From: Perca fluviatilis
Taxonomy: Eukaryota; Chordata; Actinopteri; Perciformes; Percidae
Direction: 5' to 3'
Assembly: GCF_010015445.1 (NCBI RefSeq)
Contig: NC_053126.1
Location: forward strand, 11,878,169-11,942,168
DNA: 64,000 nt
Below are positions 13,035 through 31,200 of the stretch, in pieces (the first letter of the stretch is position 1; the number at the start of each line of letters is the position of its first letter). Made by a program: the position numbers and the translations under genes. Under the pieces are notes generated by a model. The model searched no databases. It worked only from the letters and a program-made list of their open reading frames with translations, and was not told where the DNA came from.

Positions 13035-16000
13035 ACACACACACACATACAAGAAAGCTCTTAAAATCCTCAGAGTGCTATCCTGTTTGTTTTCATTATG
13101 GAAGTGATGTTGGCCTTTGCAGACATTGTTGATCTTTTGTTGTATCTGTAAAAACAGAAGTGTCAAGGTAGATACCACCTTTTACTTTTTCCCCACATTA
13201 TGTAGTTTGAATCTGGCTGTTGGTTCTTCGAAGAATTATCCGTGGCCCCCCCGACCTACTCTACTACTCTCTACTTTTGGAGCTGTGAAGGATTGAGACA
13301 ACTGGCAGAGGCTTTCTGGAGGAATTTCCTGCTGGAATGGATCGTTGAGGGACTGTGCTCCTCTGTTCATGTGTATTAGTGCCCTCCATCATGAATGCGC
13401 TTTGTGACATTTTAGGGTGGTTGGGTGTGGTAATAATAATCCACAGAATTCTTTCATTCCCATGTTGAAATGCCTCATTTTTATGGAAGGTTGCCTGGTT
13501 AGGATGTTCAGTATGTAAACATTTTGGGAACTTTTTTGGAACAGGTGGTTGGCCTTAAAAGAATTCTGTTCAAGGTATTTATGTAGACAAATGTACTGCA
13601 AAAAGCTGCAGGAGAGAAACACAGTATGCAGTGTCAACATACTCTGCCACATTTTGAAGCTTATTGTTCTAAACATCCCCAAGCTTGCACATTTTGACAT
13701 CTAATCGCTGTTGACCCAAGAATACCCTTGATGTTTGTATATGTTCTGCATAATTCATAGTTCATATTCTGTGCAAAGCCTGTCATGAATTGCGCATCCT
13801 GTGAAGGATTGCCTCAGACTTGTGCTATTGAAAGCGGTTAATCCTCTGTGGATGGATATGTAAATATGACCAAGTGTGGCTCTGTGTTGCTCCTGATTGT
13901 TGAGGATAAACCGATGTGCGTTTTGTTTGTTGTGTGTGACAGTGTGGGAGAGAGGGAAGAGACAAACCACAAGCATAAAGACCTGTCCCATCCTTCAAGC
14001 ATATATAATCTCCTTAGTGAACACACGCCACATACATTGCATAAATGAAAACAACAGTATTATCCCAGTATATGAACCTACAGTAAATACACATAACTTG
14101 AGGTTGCTGCACCATCAAAATCCACTTTTTAAATCATTCTTTTCTGTGTATTTGCATTACTCTTTTTCACCTCATGCCACACATATGAGAGTAAATACAT
14201 GTTGGTTGGCATAGTATTATGTAGGGTTCTTTGAGCTAAAGCGATACACAGTCCTAAGTCAGGTCCATTGAGTTCTTAGCTTGGTGAAGGAATTTGTTTT
14301 TAAAGGAATTTGTGGTTATTTTATGCCTTCTCGTTCTCTTTCCCATCCTCTCTCACTTCTTGACTTTACTGGACAAGACATCAGTACAACTACTTATACT
14401 CATCCTTCATTTTATTGTAGGAGGCCAGGCGCCAAATGAATTTCAGCCCTTTTAGAGGAAGTTACTCCGTCTGCTGAGACACCTTGCTTGCCTTAATGAC
14501 ACTCCCTTCAAACCAGCCCCAATCCTCTTTCTTCGCACAGTCCATGTTCTCTGCATTTAGCTTACATCCATCAGTACCCTCGAAGCTGGTCTGATGAATG
14601 AAACCCTCCATGGTTGTCGTTTCCATGTTGACCAAGTGACCCGGAAGTACATTGGCCTAAATACCTGTAATGTAAAACGTGTGAATTATTATTTTTAAAA
14701 GAAAAATATGTAAATTTTCCTAATAACACTGACTAAAATAATCATTTTATTCTCCGAAAGATGTTGCTGTGAAAAAATAATCCTTCTGATGTTACAGTAA
14801 GCTGTTCTGTAATGTCTCAAAAACTGCAGTGAAGTCTATTTTCTGATTATTCTGAGTGAATGAAATGCAATTGAAAAGCGGTTGAGTCATCAAACATTTA
14901 GTCTTTTGAAATCAGAAAGCTGCCATTTGGTAGCACTTCTTAATGAAAGCCACCAGTGAATATGCTTATCGAGTAACAAGCACAACACTTATTTTGAAAG
15001 GGAAAAGGATTCACTAAAATGCAGCTTTGTGAAAATGAAAAAATACTCAGTGATACTAATAAGATTTCCAGTTTTATTCATACGTTTTCAGTGTGCTCAC
15101 GACTCAGGGGAGCCCGTTAAGATGATTGTAGGGAAGGGATCCCAAAAGCCCAGATATAATTCTGCAGCATTGCATCAGGTCTTTAAAGTGATTTCAAGCC
15201 TTTAAACACCGTGCTCTATGGAGCCATATGCTCAGGGGAAACAAGGGAATATGTCACACCAGTCAATTAAGGCAAGCAGAGAAAAGAAAAAAGAAACAAA
15301 TTGCAGCTATTTCAGAAATAGTTTTAAAATGAATGTAGAGCAGAGTAAACACTGAGACAAAGGAAGTGAGATTCAGCCTACATATCTGCAACCTGGGGAA
15401 TTATTTGATACATAACACAATCCTACATGTTGACCAGGCATTTGGGATTTTCTGAAAATCCTGACCACATTACTGAACACTTTTAGCCAAATGGACTTCA
15501 CACTGACTCTTCACATCCCAGACACTTCTTCCGTTTACTTAACGATATATAAGTTGAGATTTGACATTCACTCTACAGTTTAGTCTGATCTGAGAAGCAG
15601 AAGCCGGACCAATCAGGGTGTTGAGAGGATGGCACGACTTGCTGCGTTTTGCAAAACCTGCACCTTATAAACAACAATTAAAAGCCTCCTCTCGTTTATT
15701 TTTTTGCTGGTTGTTAATTCACTTGGATGTTTGCGCTTCACTGAGCATAATGACGTATGTGCAGAGTTGGACACTAAAAGGATGTTTTCACATCCAGCTG
15801 CTGAAAAAGGGAAAGTTTCTCTGTGTTCATTTTAAATCTGTGGACATAGGAGCAGGATTTTGCAACGTCACAACTAGTTTGGAGCCAATCAAGGTCCAGT
15901 ATGCAACTTACACAAATGTGATTTGTAAACTTGACACCAGCAGGAGACATCCTGTGTTTGTTAGTTAACATTTTTAAATTAAACAATATTTGTGAAAAAC

Positions 16001-18040
16001 CCATATTAGACACAAATTATTATTCAAAGTATTTGAATGGCTTAAAACATGTCTTTAAGCTCATGGTAAGTTGTATACTGTATTTATTTATATAGAGAAG
16101 AGGAATTTGACATTTAGTTAATTATGACAACATTTCACACAAATGTCTAATAGGATACTATAATGAAGTGATGACATTTTACTGATTGGCGGAGGCATAC
16201 GACCACAAGGCAGTCATTTTATGTTTTTATATCTTACTATAAAAAAGAGTCATCTATTGGAAATAACGTCTCTACCAAGCAAAGTGCTTGCTGAACCTTT
16301 CCACACTAAAACGAGCAGAGAGAAAGTGTGGGCAGGGATTGTTATAAAACTCATGTTTGCTTAATGTGTCTTTTATTGTATGTGCACTAATCCCCCTCTG
16401 GGCATTAAAGGGTTTTTCAATCACTGACAATTATTATTTTGATCAGAGCTTTTCATTTTCATATTTTCAGTTTGAAGTTGAGCTCCTGTTTTTGTCCCTG
16501 ATCCCCAACTTGTCAATAGTCATATAGTATTTTGTGTGATATATTTCTAGCAGTATATCCAGTATAGTCTGCATACACAGCGGGTAGTTAGATAGCAGCA
16601 GGGCTTTGCAGATCCATAAGCTGGGGTCTGATCCCTGACATCTACAGACACGGACTCCCAGCCATCTGGCCGGATGAGACAGTTGGATAGGCACATGACT
16701 CTCGAACGTGACTCAACATGACTTCACACACGTGCACATACTCACAGACACAATTTACACTAGTTCAGATGGTTTCTGTCATCTATCTCAAGGGTTGCCG
16801 GAGAGCTCTGGTGGATAGTGACTTAGCATGCAGCTATGCAGCTTCCCTCAAAGCTACACATTTAGATTCCAAATTTAAGGTCTCTGTTTTTGCCTGCAGG
16901 TTTTATTATGGACAGAAGCTCAGACAGAATGAGTGAAGGAACTGGAGATAATTGGGAAAGAAGAAATAAGTGAGATGTGTCTTTATATAAAGCCTTAAGC
17001 TAGCTTAACCTGGAGATGTAAATGTCACATTTAATATGATTGATCGTCACAGTGTGCACAGGCATGGTGAAAGCATGGTCAATATTTGTCTTACAAATGC
17101 ACAAGTATGAGCTTAAAGAATTAATTTTAAAATGAATAGACCTCAAGAGATGCTTGTTTTGCGGTTGTTGTCGGTGGTGGTGGTCACACAATTACACTAT
17201 CTCCGAGCTAGTTAGCTTAAGCTCACTGTTGCTGTTTTAACCTGCAGTATAATAAGGGCACATTCATTTAGAACTGCAAAGAAACCTGGACGTTTAAGGT
17301 GTCCAGATATACTATGCCATTACTAAAAGCTAATCCACACTTGCAGCCAGTCAGAATTGAGAATTCTCAGTGGCCATCTATGAAGGACCAATCCCTATCA
17401 GCATGTAGTGGATGGTGCATTTCCTTCATGATGGTCCTAAATGTAAAAGCATATACTGTAATTTCAATTAAACATATCTTTAATACACATCATTAATGAA
17501 ACTGTATGACTCCTGAGGCCACCCGACTCTGATAAAAGATCAATCAATAGATATTTGCACCTCTACACTTACACATACTGAATACTTCAAGCAGCAGAAC
17601 ACTGATAATCTTGTTCAGTCTTCATATCATTTCCACACTCTCTCCCAGCTCATGAGTATCTAATAACTTTGAAATTGAAGCACTGACTTAGACCATCATC
17701 CATCTTGTTTAACTCAAGACTTTTCCCCATGATAATATCGCCCATACTGCTTCCCACACATGCAGATAACTTGCCTTTCCCTCCTGTCGGCGCTTCACCC
17801 TGTGCGTTGAAAATAGCTGAGGCTAGAACACAACTTGTGTAACATTGATTTAAAATTCAGTCTTGACAGCTACCTTGGGGCCCTGGGCTGATTCTTAGAT
17901 CTCTCTCCTGTACCGATGCTGGAGGAAGCATAGAGGACAATAAAGAGCAATCAGCAGACACAGAGTCAGGAATACACACAAAATGTATATACTCTCACAG
18001 TATGTTGCTGTTTGCAGATGTAAACACAAGCATTTACAAA

Positions 18041-18061
18041 CACACACACACACACACACAC

Positions 18062-18092
<31 letters not shown>

Positions 18093-18094
18093 CA
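18041..18094. repeat. (CA)n microsatellite, interrupted
   Basis: CA repeats broken by a cacatacatac interruption at about 18061-18070. Confidence 0.95.
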
Positions 18095-18445
18095 GCCTGC
18101 ACAGTCTTTGCCTCTGCTCTCTCTGATACTTCTGCACAGACAAGCACCCTCTGACACAAATCACCAGGTTTTATCTCACAATCTTTCATCCCGTTCTCCT
18201 TCCTTCCACCTGTCTGTCACCTTGAGGTGTTGTGAGTACTCTACAAGGTGCCATTTACCCAAGAGTCTCCTGAATATACTGTATCACACTAATCACTTGC
18301 TTTTCCCCAAAACCCTTGCACACAAAAAAAGACACTCAGCGGACTATTCCACCATAGTGTTCCTTTTCTTGTGTCAAGAGGGAGGGAAAATGATGTATAT
18401 TTTGGTGAAATTTGTTTTCTAAACATTAATGGTGGGAAACATTGG

Positions 18446-18482
<37 letters not shown>

Positions 18483-20305
18483 ATAGAGGGAAACACAGGA
18501 TAAAGGGCCAGACAAAGACACCTGTCAGTGGGGGGCTAAAATCTGCTGTGGATTATCAATAGATGACAGATCTCCCATGCACCCTGTCTGTCTGTCTGTC
18601 TGTCTCTCTCATTGTCTATGTTGCATCAGTAGCAAGATGCCATCACAGCAGTAGGTTAGTGGGAGCATGTACTTGTTAACACACTATGTGCTAAGTGCCA
18701 CACCTTCTGTCAGCATGAACATTTCATTCCAAAAGGTGACATAGTAGTGGTTAGCGTGTTGGTTCTCTTTTACTTGGTTTAACTCTGCTGCCCTCTCTCT
18801 GTCACAGACATGTATCATCGGTTTGGCTGCGAGATTTTGTGTGTGTGTGTGTGTGTGTGATAGATAGACACAGACACACAAAATGAAAAAAGGAGTGTGT
18901 ATGCAGAGTCTGGGCCACAGCTGTTGTTGTGTTCCCCCACCCTCCCATCCCTCTAATATAACCCTACACTGTGCACGTCTAAGCTAAAGAGCATTAAAAC
19001 TGCAGAGTCAGCAGAAACTCCACACAGGCAAGCAGTTCAGCTTCATCACTTCAAAAACACACACACACACACACTCTCTCCTGACGATTCTGCTGAACTA
19101 CATACATACAACTACAAGTACGTTTGCTGTAGCCTAACCACACTATTTCAGATAAAGAGCCTTTTTATTATCAAGGACACTCACTTATATTGTGTGTGTG
19201 TGTACACATAACTGTAAGGGGAAATTATTAGATGTTTTTCATACTGAGTGTGTGCGTATTTGAGTGCGAGTGTTCTTGCATCACATCACAAACCTGCTAT
19301 TGCCTTACAGTCAAAATCTCTAAGCTTCCTCTCTGACAGGAAATTGCATTTTACATCTTACATCTTGGTGGCCATGGCAACCAAACCCTGTAATGCCTGT
19401 CAGTCAGGTTTACGTTACACATTCTCCAAGTGAAATTGGGGAAGAAGAAAAAAATAACCATATATGGTGGAATAGCTTATTATCATTCATTATAGCAACT
19501 GACTGAAGTCTGAGGATTCTCAATAGAGAAACAACTTTAGTCTCTCCCTTTTTTTCTGGCTGACTGACTTTCCATGCAGAGTAACTTATTAAAGTACAAG
19601 CTGTTGTTGTGAAGATAAAGCTTCCATTTCACATCTCAGTGTTCAAACTTTGAATCTCTTTGTGCCGCTAAACCCTTTTAACAAACCACGATTATTAGCT
19701 ACCCATGATAAGGTGCCTTGATAAAGGCATATTTGAGCAATAACAAGTGCGCCACAGGCTTGTTAGGTCACCTTTTAAAACCAAGGGCCCTTGCTACCTT
19801 TTATTCCACCCCCTCTTTATTTACACAGTAGCTTCTATCCCCTGCCCTGCACCCTGAAAATAAAAACACCATTGGTCACTTCCTCTCTCTCTCTGGGTGA
19901 GAAAGAAGGCATCATAAAAGCAGCAATTGAATATGGGTAAATGGCTGCATCCTTGACATGTCATGTTACATGTCATGGGACATGTTAGTTTCTGTTGTCA
20001 GTGAAAATTGGAAGAGAACAGGGAGGGAAAATAACCCACCCTATCCAATCCGCTAATGGAGTGGAGAAGGGAAGGAAAGATAAAGCAGGGTGGAGCAGGA
20101 GGGGGTATATTAAGTGGCAGCATGTATGAGTACATGTGTGTGAGAGAGGTTTGGCTGACTGTGTGAAAGCACAGCAGGTTAATGTCAGGCGTGCAAGAAA
20201 GAGAAAGCAAGAATGTGAATGTGGAACGATAATATCCTGCTGCCAGACTAGCGAGCAGACAGAGAGATAGACACAAAGAGGCTTCTAGCAGTTCCTGACT
20301 CAGAT

Positions 20306-20480
20306 CTATGGCTTGGTTGGCAAGGAATCACATCTCCTGGGTGGCTGTCTGTGTGTGTTTGTGTTTGCTGGGAAGAACTGCAGGATGTGAGCAAGAATCT
20401 TATCCAGCTTCCCTTCAGCAGCCTTATCCACGTAGGCTCGTGCGTCAGCTTCTGTCCTAGAAAGCGAGATGAGTTTCACC
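20306..20480 (-). CDS. Possible terminal coding exon of an unidentified minus-strand gene
   Basis: On the minus strand a good acceptor (pyrimidine-rich, ending ctgctgcag at 20481) opens a frame reading VKLISLSRTEADARAYVDKA and then AEGKLDKILAHILQFFPA. The frame continues as low-confidence tail sequence to a TAG at 20306-20308. The first 40 residues have the amphipathic, charged composition of a real helical protein and balanced codons, unlike the microsatellite frames elsewhere. I do not recognise the family. It lies inside presumed fam20c intron 3 in antisense, so it could be a nested gene's last exon, a captured exon fragment or a chance frame. I saw no partner exon or nearby poly(A) signal on that strand. 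Confidence 0.3.
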
Positions 20481-20828
20481 CTGCAGCAGGAGACGGAAAT
20501 CCAATGAAAGCTGAGGAGCAGAAATGTCTTAGCGTTGAAACACACAGTCATTAAGAGATATTGCTTAGAATTACCATACAGATTTTTTTGTTATGACATT
20601 GTTTATAACATAATCCCCTTCTTGATGAGTCGGTACTCAAAAGTGGGAGCTGAAAGATGAAAATGTGAACTTGATGAAATACGATATTCTTTGCTTGTAC
20701 TATCCCTCTCTTAACAGATCTTTTTCAGTTTAGGGTAGATATAAATATAGAAAATGTACAGGATATTCTTTGTTCTCATCATGTATCTTTTTGTTGCTTT
20801 TAACTTAGGTTTATTTATGTAACGATAA

Positions 20829-25782
<4,954 letters not shown>

Positions 25783-27310
25783 TGAGAGCGAGACTCAAAG
25801 GGTGACAGAAACCACCAGTGACACATGAACAATGGACCAGATCTGTGGCTGTTCGACCAATCGGATTTTACCAAAAAGTCCCACTTCTAAAATCAAGCTG
25901 AATTCAGTGAATTCCAAGACTTACCATCATTGCCTCTCTGGAAACTGCTTTTAAGTGTGTTTATATAAAAGGAAGTGTCCACAGATGCTACAAAAGACTG
26001 TGCTCACACAGAGGCTTTGTATTTGTTAGATACAGATGTATTTTTGTTGTTTAAGACAGAGAGGAACCACTACTGTGTTCAGATATTGTCCTGCTTGTTT
26101 TGAATATGGAGGGTATCTGTTTGTTTTATGTGTTTAATTATATTAATGCATAACCAAATGAGAACATACACTGACTGGGGCAGCATAAGGTCAGACAACA
26201 AGCTTTATCAGTTATCACAATGTATGAAAAGGTTGAGAAAGTGTGTGGAAGATACTTTTTGTAAAGCATGTCAGGCCTGGCACAAACAACCTACAACCAA
26301 GAAAATAAGATTTTCCAAACAGCGTGTTCTCTTTATCTATCTTTATACGCTTTTTTGTCTTGGCACACACTCAGAACAGACCGATTGAAAATGTTATTTC
26401 ATTCTTCTGAACAGCATAAATCTGAGTGCAAGTATATTTGACACTGTAGTTCACCTTGCCTTATTCTGATTTTGTATCTCTTTTTTTTACTTTCCCATCT
26501 CCCCTGCAAGTCTAGCTTGCACAACATGCAGTACAACAACACAACGCTAAAATAGTATTTTCCAAACCAAAAATAATGCAAAGTGCTGGTCATTTAATTC
26601 AAATTCACTACCATACCATTGAAATATTAACAGTTGTCTGCTATTATATCATTTTCCAATTAATACAATGCAAAATGTTAGTTTGTATGTTGTCATTTAT
26701 GAGATTCCATGTCCAAATGACTATTTATTGGTGTATCAGAAAGAATGAGGGTGGTTTAATAAATTCTAGGTTCTGTTGCTTTATACATTGGGACATACTG
26801 TATTTACCTTAGCATTTTGATGCTATTTAAATCGACATTCCTTTGAATAACATGTTTATGTTCACATGACAGGAAAACAACAAAGCTATTTGATTTTTGA
26901 CATTACGTTGTTGAAGCGGTGCCGTGCAGTTTTGCGTTTCCTCCTAACTGTCCTGAGTACTGGCTGACCTGGTACCTGTGCAATGACAGAATACAGTACT
27001 TGAATGTTTTGGGGTTGGCAGTATGGACAGGATTCATAGAGCTCCAAACGGTGTAAAGCCTGAGTGGCTGGACTCAAGTCTGAGAAGTGCTTTGGGGGTG
27101 ATATAGGGGTTAAAATGCCTCATTCCACTACAGGGAGAATGGGCACTGTTCTTTGATTTTAATATTCTCAGTGTAAATAGCTATAAATAATTTGAAGACC
27201 TAACAAGCTGCACCGCACAGTGATTTGCTTCTGTTTTCTGCTATTGCATTGTTACTGTGAAGATCTGTTTACTAAATGATTAAAGTGTGCAATAAAAACA
27301 AACGTGAGGA
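25783..27310 (+). other. fam20c: fam20c 3' untranslated region (inferred)
   Basis: Non-coding, A/T-rich sequence follows the fam20c stop without a plausible splice site. It runs to a cluster containing ATTAAA (27279-27284) and AATAAA (27291-27296), followed by GT-rich sequence about 30 bases downstream. That arrangement is typical of a cleavage and polyadenylation site. The 1.5-kb length is inferred; an earlier or later end is possible. Confidence 0.55.
27279..27296 (+). terminator. Polyadenylation signals, probable end of fam20c mRNA
   Basis: An ATTAAA and a canonical AATAAA lie 7 bases apart, with a G/T-rich element (gtctcttgtgtaggtggctg region) after them. This is the first strong poly(A) context downstream of the fam20c stop. 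Confidence 0.5.
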
Positions 27311-28260
27311 CAAATGTCTCTTGTGTAGGTGGCTGTGGACATAGTTTTATGTGTGGGTGGAGGTGAATGTGTCCTGTGACAAGTAACTGGTGAGGATCAA
27401 CAATACTAAGTCTGGGTTGACTAAAGGGCATTTCACATCTGTCAAACCAATCCTGGCAAGGTGCAGCCTTATATTATGACATGGGAAAACTCTTCATCAT
27501 GACCCTTTAACTAACTGAACCACATGTAGGCAGCCTCAATCGCACACTGTAGCAATAATAATATTTCACATCTCATACTCGCATCAATTAGTTGAAACCC
27601 TTCCGGTTAACCGCAAAAGGTGAGTCGAACCTGCATGCACTCATACACACGTTATTATTTCATCATTGTAGTAGTTAAATATTGAATTTGTCATCCTCTA
27701 ACCCTAAGTCAATGACTAAAATATGCACTTCTTGCAATTTTAACACAGTTTTACAGTATACGTGTTCATCTCGAGTCTCTCTCTAGATATATACCGTATA
27801 TATAGATGCACAGTATCTCTATTTCCCCTAATTTCCCTTTCACTTCAAACAATTCAAAGCTTAATTAGTAACTCAGAGTTCACTTTGTCAAAACTCTTCA
27901 CACAGTCAGCACAACAGAAGTCAATGTGGAGTAGACTGTGGATACCTTTTTATTGCTTTCACACAAAGTGCAATTAATGAGTACATCTTTCAGAAACCAT
28001 GAATTGACTGAATCACCAGCAAACCTTCCTTTACTGCATTTACAGTCCATTTTGCACATGCTGTGATGTGGATGAGAACTGACTGTAAGATAGCTACAAA
28101 TATAGACGTACAAGTATGTTTATATTACTTTATAGTATTACTTTAGTTTCATTTTGCACTTGGAATTACTTTCTTGGCAAACAAATAAAGCCTATGATAA
28201 AGTGAAATGTGTGTGTGTTTTTTAGCATTTGTAAAAACTGTTTTAGTGAAGGAACAACCA

Positions 28261-28330
28261 GGCGCTGTCCATGGTACTGAAGAAATACAGCGGCGCTGTC
28301 GGTGCCATGGACAGCACCACGGACAGCGCT
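28261..28330. repeat. Short nested inverted repeat, possible hairpin
   Basis: GCTGTCCATGG at 28264-28274 is perfectly complementary in inverted orientation to 28305-28315. The outer ends ggcgctgtcc (28261-28270) and ggacagcgct (28321-28330) also pair at 9 of 10 positions. Another ggcgctgtc lies inside at 28292-28300. Confidence 0.7.
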
Positions 28331-28369
28331 GCATGCTGTCCATTGTGCTGTGAAATTTGTGTGAATGCG

Positions 28370-29110
28370 GATTCAGCAGCATTCACAGTATTGCTATTCG
28401 TTTCTTTATTATTTTTCTTCTTCCATAAATTTTTTGGTCATCTCTAACTTCTGCATACATTCAGCTACAAAAAACATTCAAATATCAAAATGTTTAGCTG
28501 GCTCCTCTTCAACTTTTGTTCTGCTATTCATACTTTTTAAAATATTAAGCTTTTTTCAATAATTTTTTTTTACAATGAAAGTCAATGAGTCAAATCCTTC
28601 AAATCCTCATATACTTGTGTATGTATCTCCTTCTGCATACGTCCACCTACAGATGCTATTCAATCTTTAAACCATTCACAAAATATTCAGCTATTCAGGG
28701 TTTATTAAGCTGATCAGGGTTCAACCCTCGTTTTAGAAATTCAAACCAAGCTAGTCAACATGGGTATATCCCTGGTCATGACAATTCAGAAATCACCTGG
28801 GTCAACCCGGGAGTTGTTCTTGGACATTTGTGCTTGTATTTAAGTTATTTCTACCATTCATACTTTTTTCTTTTTGCATTGGAAGTCAATGGAGCAATCT
28901 TCAAATGCTCTTCAGGCTTCTTGCACTTTGAAATGCTACTCCCTACAGACGTTATTCAAACTTCAAACTATTCACAAAACCTTCAGCTATTAGAACATTT
29001 TTCAGTTTTTGTGTTGTCACTGTTTAGTGCTTCTTTCAGACTTTTCTGCGTTTATAATGGGTGTGTATTGCGTGACTTAGACTTTTTGTTTGGAGTTTGC
29101 ATGTTCTTAC
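28370..29110 (+). mobile_element. AT-rich teleost interspersed repeat
   Basis: Phrases such as ttattatttttcttcttcc, cttttttcaataatttttt and gaaagtcaatgagtcaaatc, with two copies of a 'ctacagacgttattcaa'-type segment (near 28649 and 28947), match an abundant fish repeat I recognise. It grades directly into the satellite that follows. Confidence 0.5.
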
Positions 29111-29499
29111 AGACTTTCTTTGACATGCTATAGTATGACATTTTTATCACTTTTTTCATCATGCTATACAAAAACTTTTTTCGGCATACTATACTGTGAC
29201 TTTTCGACATAATATACTATTACTTTTTTATGACTTTTTTTTGACATACCATACAATGACTTTTTATGACTTTTCTCAACATACTATACAAGACTTTTTT
29301 CAACATAATATACTATGTCTTTGTTATGACTTTTTTCGACATACTATACTATGACTTTTTCAAGTCATAGTATAGACTTATATGTGACTTTTTCATACTA
29401 TTCAATACTTGTTTCAAAATACTATACTATGACTTTTTTCAACATAACGTCCTAGTAATTCATAAAGTCTAACCCCAGCTCTGTATTCAGAGTTTTTCA

Positions 29500-29777
29500 T
29501 TTTCTGTCCTCAGTAATGTGGAACAATAAATACAACGTCAAACCTTATACTAAAAGTTTGCAAATAGCACAGTGTGATAAATACCTGATGATTGGTTTGA
29601 AGCTTGTGGATTCAAATCCTGTGAGGAACATTTTAAGGTCCAAAATGAAGAAGTAAAATATGCTACAAACAACGATAGGAGTGTCAGATAAGATGGGTAA
29701 GGGTGATATAATGCTGGTTGGAAGCCCCAAATGGTCGTGGGTTCCAACGTTATTGGTCTGTTTGTTTTGAGGTTTCA
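29500..29777 (+). mobile_element. Candidate tRNA-derived insertion within the satellite (module 1)
   Basis: A block of about 278 bp sits between two copies of TTTCA (29495-29499 and 29773-29777). The same flanks occur joined, without the block, at about 31953-32085. Inside, tagcacagtgtgat (29565-29578) resembles a Pol III A box. Some 43 bases later, ggattcaaatcc (29608-29619) resembles a B box, spaced as in a tRNA gene. A second B-box-like gtgggttccaac lies near 29738-29749. It looks like a decayed tRNA-derived SINE or SINE-like unit. No intact tRNA fold is claimed. Confidence 0.4.
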
Positions 29778-29888
29778 CACCAAAAATGAAGAAATCAAAG
29801 ATGCCAAGAGCCTTTACTATACTATACCATGATTTGTTTCAATATACCATACTATGACTTTTTTCGACATACTATACTATGACTATCA

Positions 29889-30060
29889 GTTTCTGTCCTC
29901 AGAAATTTTGAACAATAAATACAACGTCAAACCAGTGACTTGCAACCTTCACATATAGCACAGTGTGATAAATACTTGCTCATCTGCTGGAAGATCGAAG
30001 GTTTTGTGTTCAAAACCAGGGCAATGAATTTTAAGGTCTAGAAATCAAAATAAAGAAGTC
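29889..30060 (+). mobile_element. Diverged second copy of the tRNA-like module
   Basis: Shares ttctgtcctcag, aacaataaatacaacgtcaa and tagcacagtgtgataaatac with the copy at 29504-29660. It has a weaker B-box-like gtgttcaaaacc near 30007. Satellite units lie on both sides. Confidence 0.45.
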
Positions 30061-30191
30061 AAATATATATATATATAAAAAGTCACAGTATAGTAAGTCG
30101 AAAAATGTCAATCAAATATACCAGGAGATTTTACTATACTAGGATTTTTTTAACATACCATACTATGACTTTTTTCAATATACTATACTCT

Positions 30192-30335
30192 TCTGTCCCC
30201 AGTAATGTTAAACAATAAATACAACATCAAACCACTCACTTCCAAGTTTCAGATATAGCTCTGTGTCATAAATGCCTGGTGAGCTGCTTCCTCAAGATTA
30301 AGGGTTGTGGGCCCAAACCCTGGGAGCAGCATTGA
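30192..30335 (+). mobile_element. Diverged third copy of the tRNA-like module
   Basis: Shares cagtaatgtt, aacaataaatacaacatcaa and tagctctgtgtcataaatgc with the other copies, followed by gttgtgggcccaaaccctgg as B-box-like sequence. Its A-box-like element (tagctctgtg) is closer to the tRNA consensus than in the other copies. Confidence 0.45.
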
Positions 30336-31109
30336 ACTTATACTGTGACTTTTTTTGACATACTATACTATGACTTTTCATGACTTTTGTCGACATACTA
30401 TGATTTTTTCGACATACTATTCTATGAATTTTTCATGACTTTGTTCGACATACAAAATACAATGACTTTTTTCGACTTTCAGTACTATGACTTTTTTCGA
30501 CATATTACTACACTATGACTTTTTTCAACATACTATACTATGACTTTTTTCGACATGCTTTTCTATGACTTTTCTATGACTTTTTTTCGACATATTATAC
30601 TGTGACTTTTTTCAACAAGCTATACTAGGATTTTTCAGGACTTTTTTTGATGTACTATGATTTTTTCGACATACTATTCTATGAATTTTTTTTAACATAC
30701 TATATTATGACTTTTTATTACTTTTTTTGGACATACTATACTATGACTTTTTTTACATACTATAGTTTGACTTTTTTATGACTTTTTTCGGTGTACTATA
30801 CTATGACTTTTTTAAACATACTATACTATGACTTTTTATGACTTTTTTAAACATACTATACTATGACTTTTTTAGACATACTATCTTTGACTTTTTCATG
30901 ACTTTTTTCAACATACTATACTATGACTTTTTCTTCTTCTTTTAAAATATTATAGTATGACTTTTTTCGAAATATTATACTATGACTTTTTTGACATACT
31001 ATACTATGATTTTTTTCAACATACTATACTATGACTTTTTATGACTTTTTCAACATACTATACTTTGACTTTTTAATGACTTTTTTTGGTATACTATACA
31101 ATGAGTTTT

Positions 31110-31200
31110 TTAAGGGTGCCCTGCCATACAAAATCGTTTTTACTTGCATTTTTTGAAATATGTCAGGTCCATATGTGTTTGTGTTATGTTGTGAATGTTT
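31110..31200 (+). mobile_element. Fragment of another fish interspersed repeat in the satellite
   Basis: The text gggtgccctgccatacaaaa ... gaaatatgtcaggtccatat ... gttatgttgtgaatg differs completely from the surrounding satellite units. I recognise it as the start of a dispersed teleost repeat. Confidence 0.45.
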
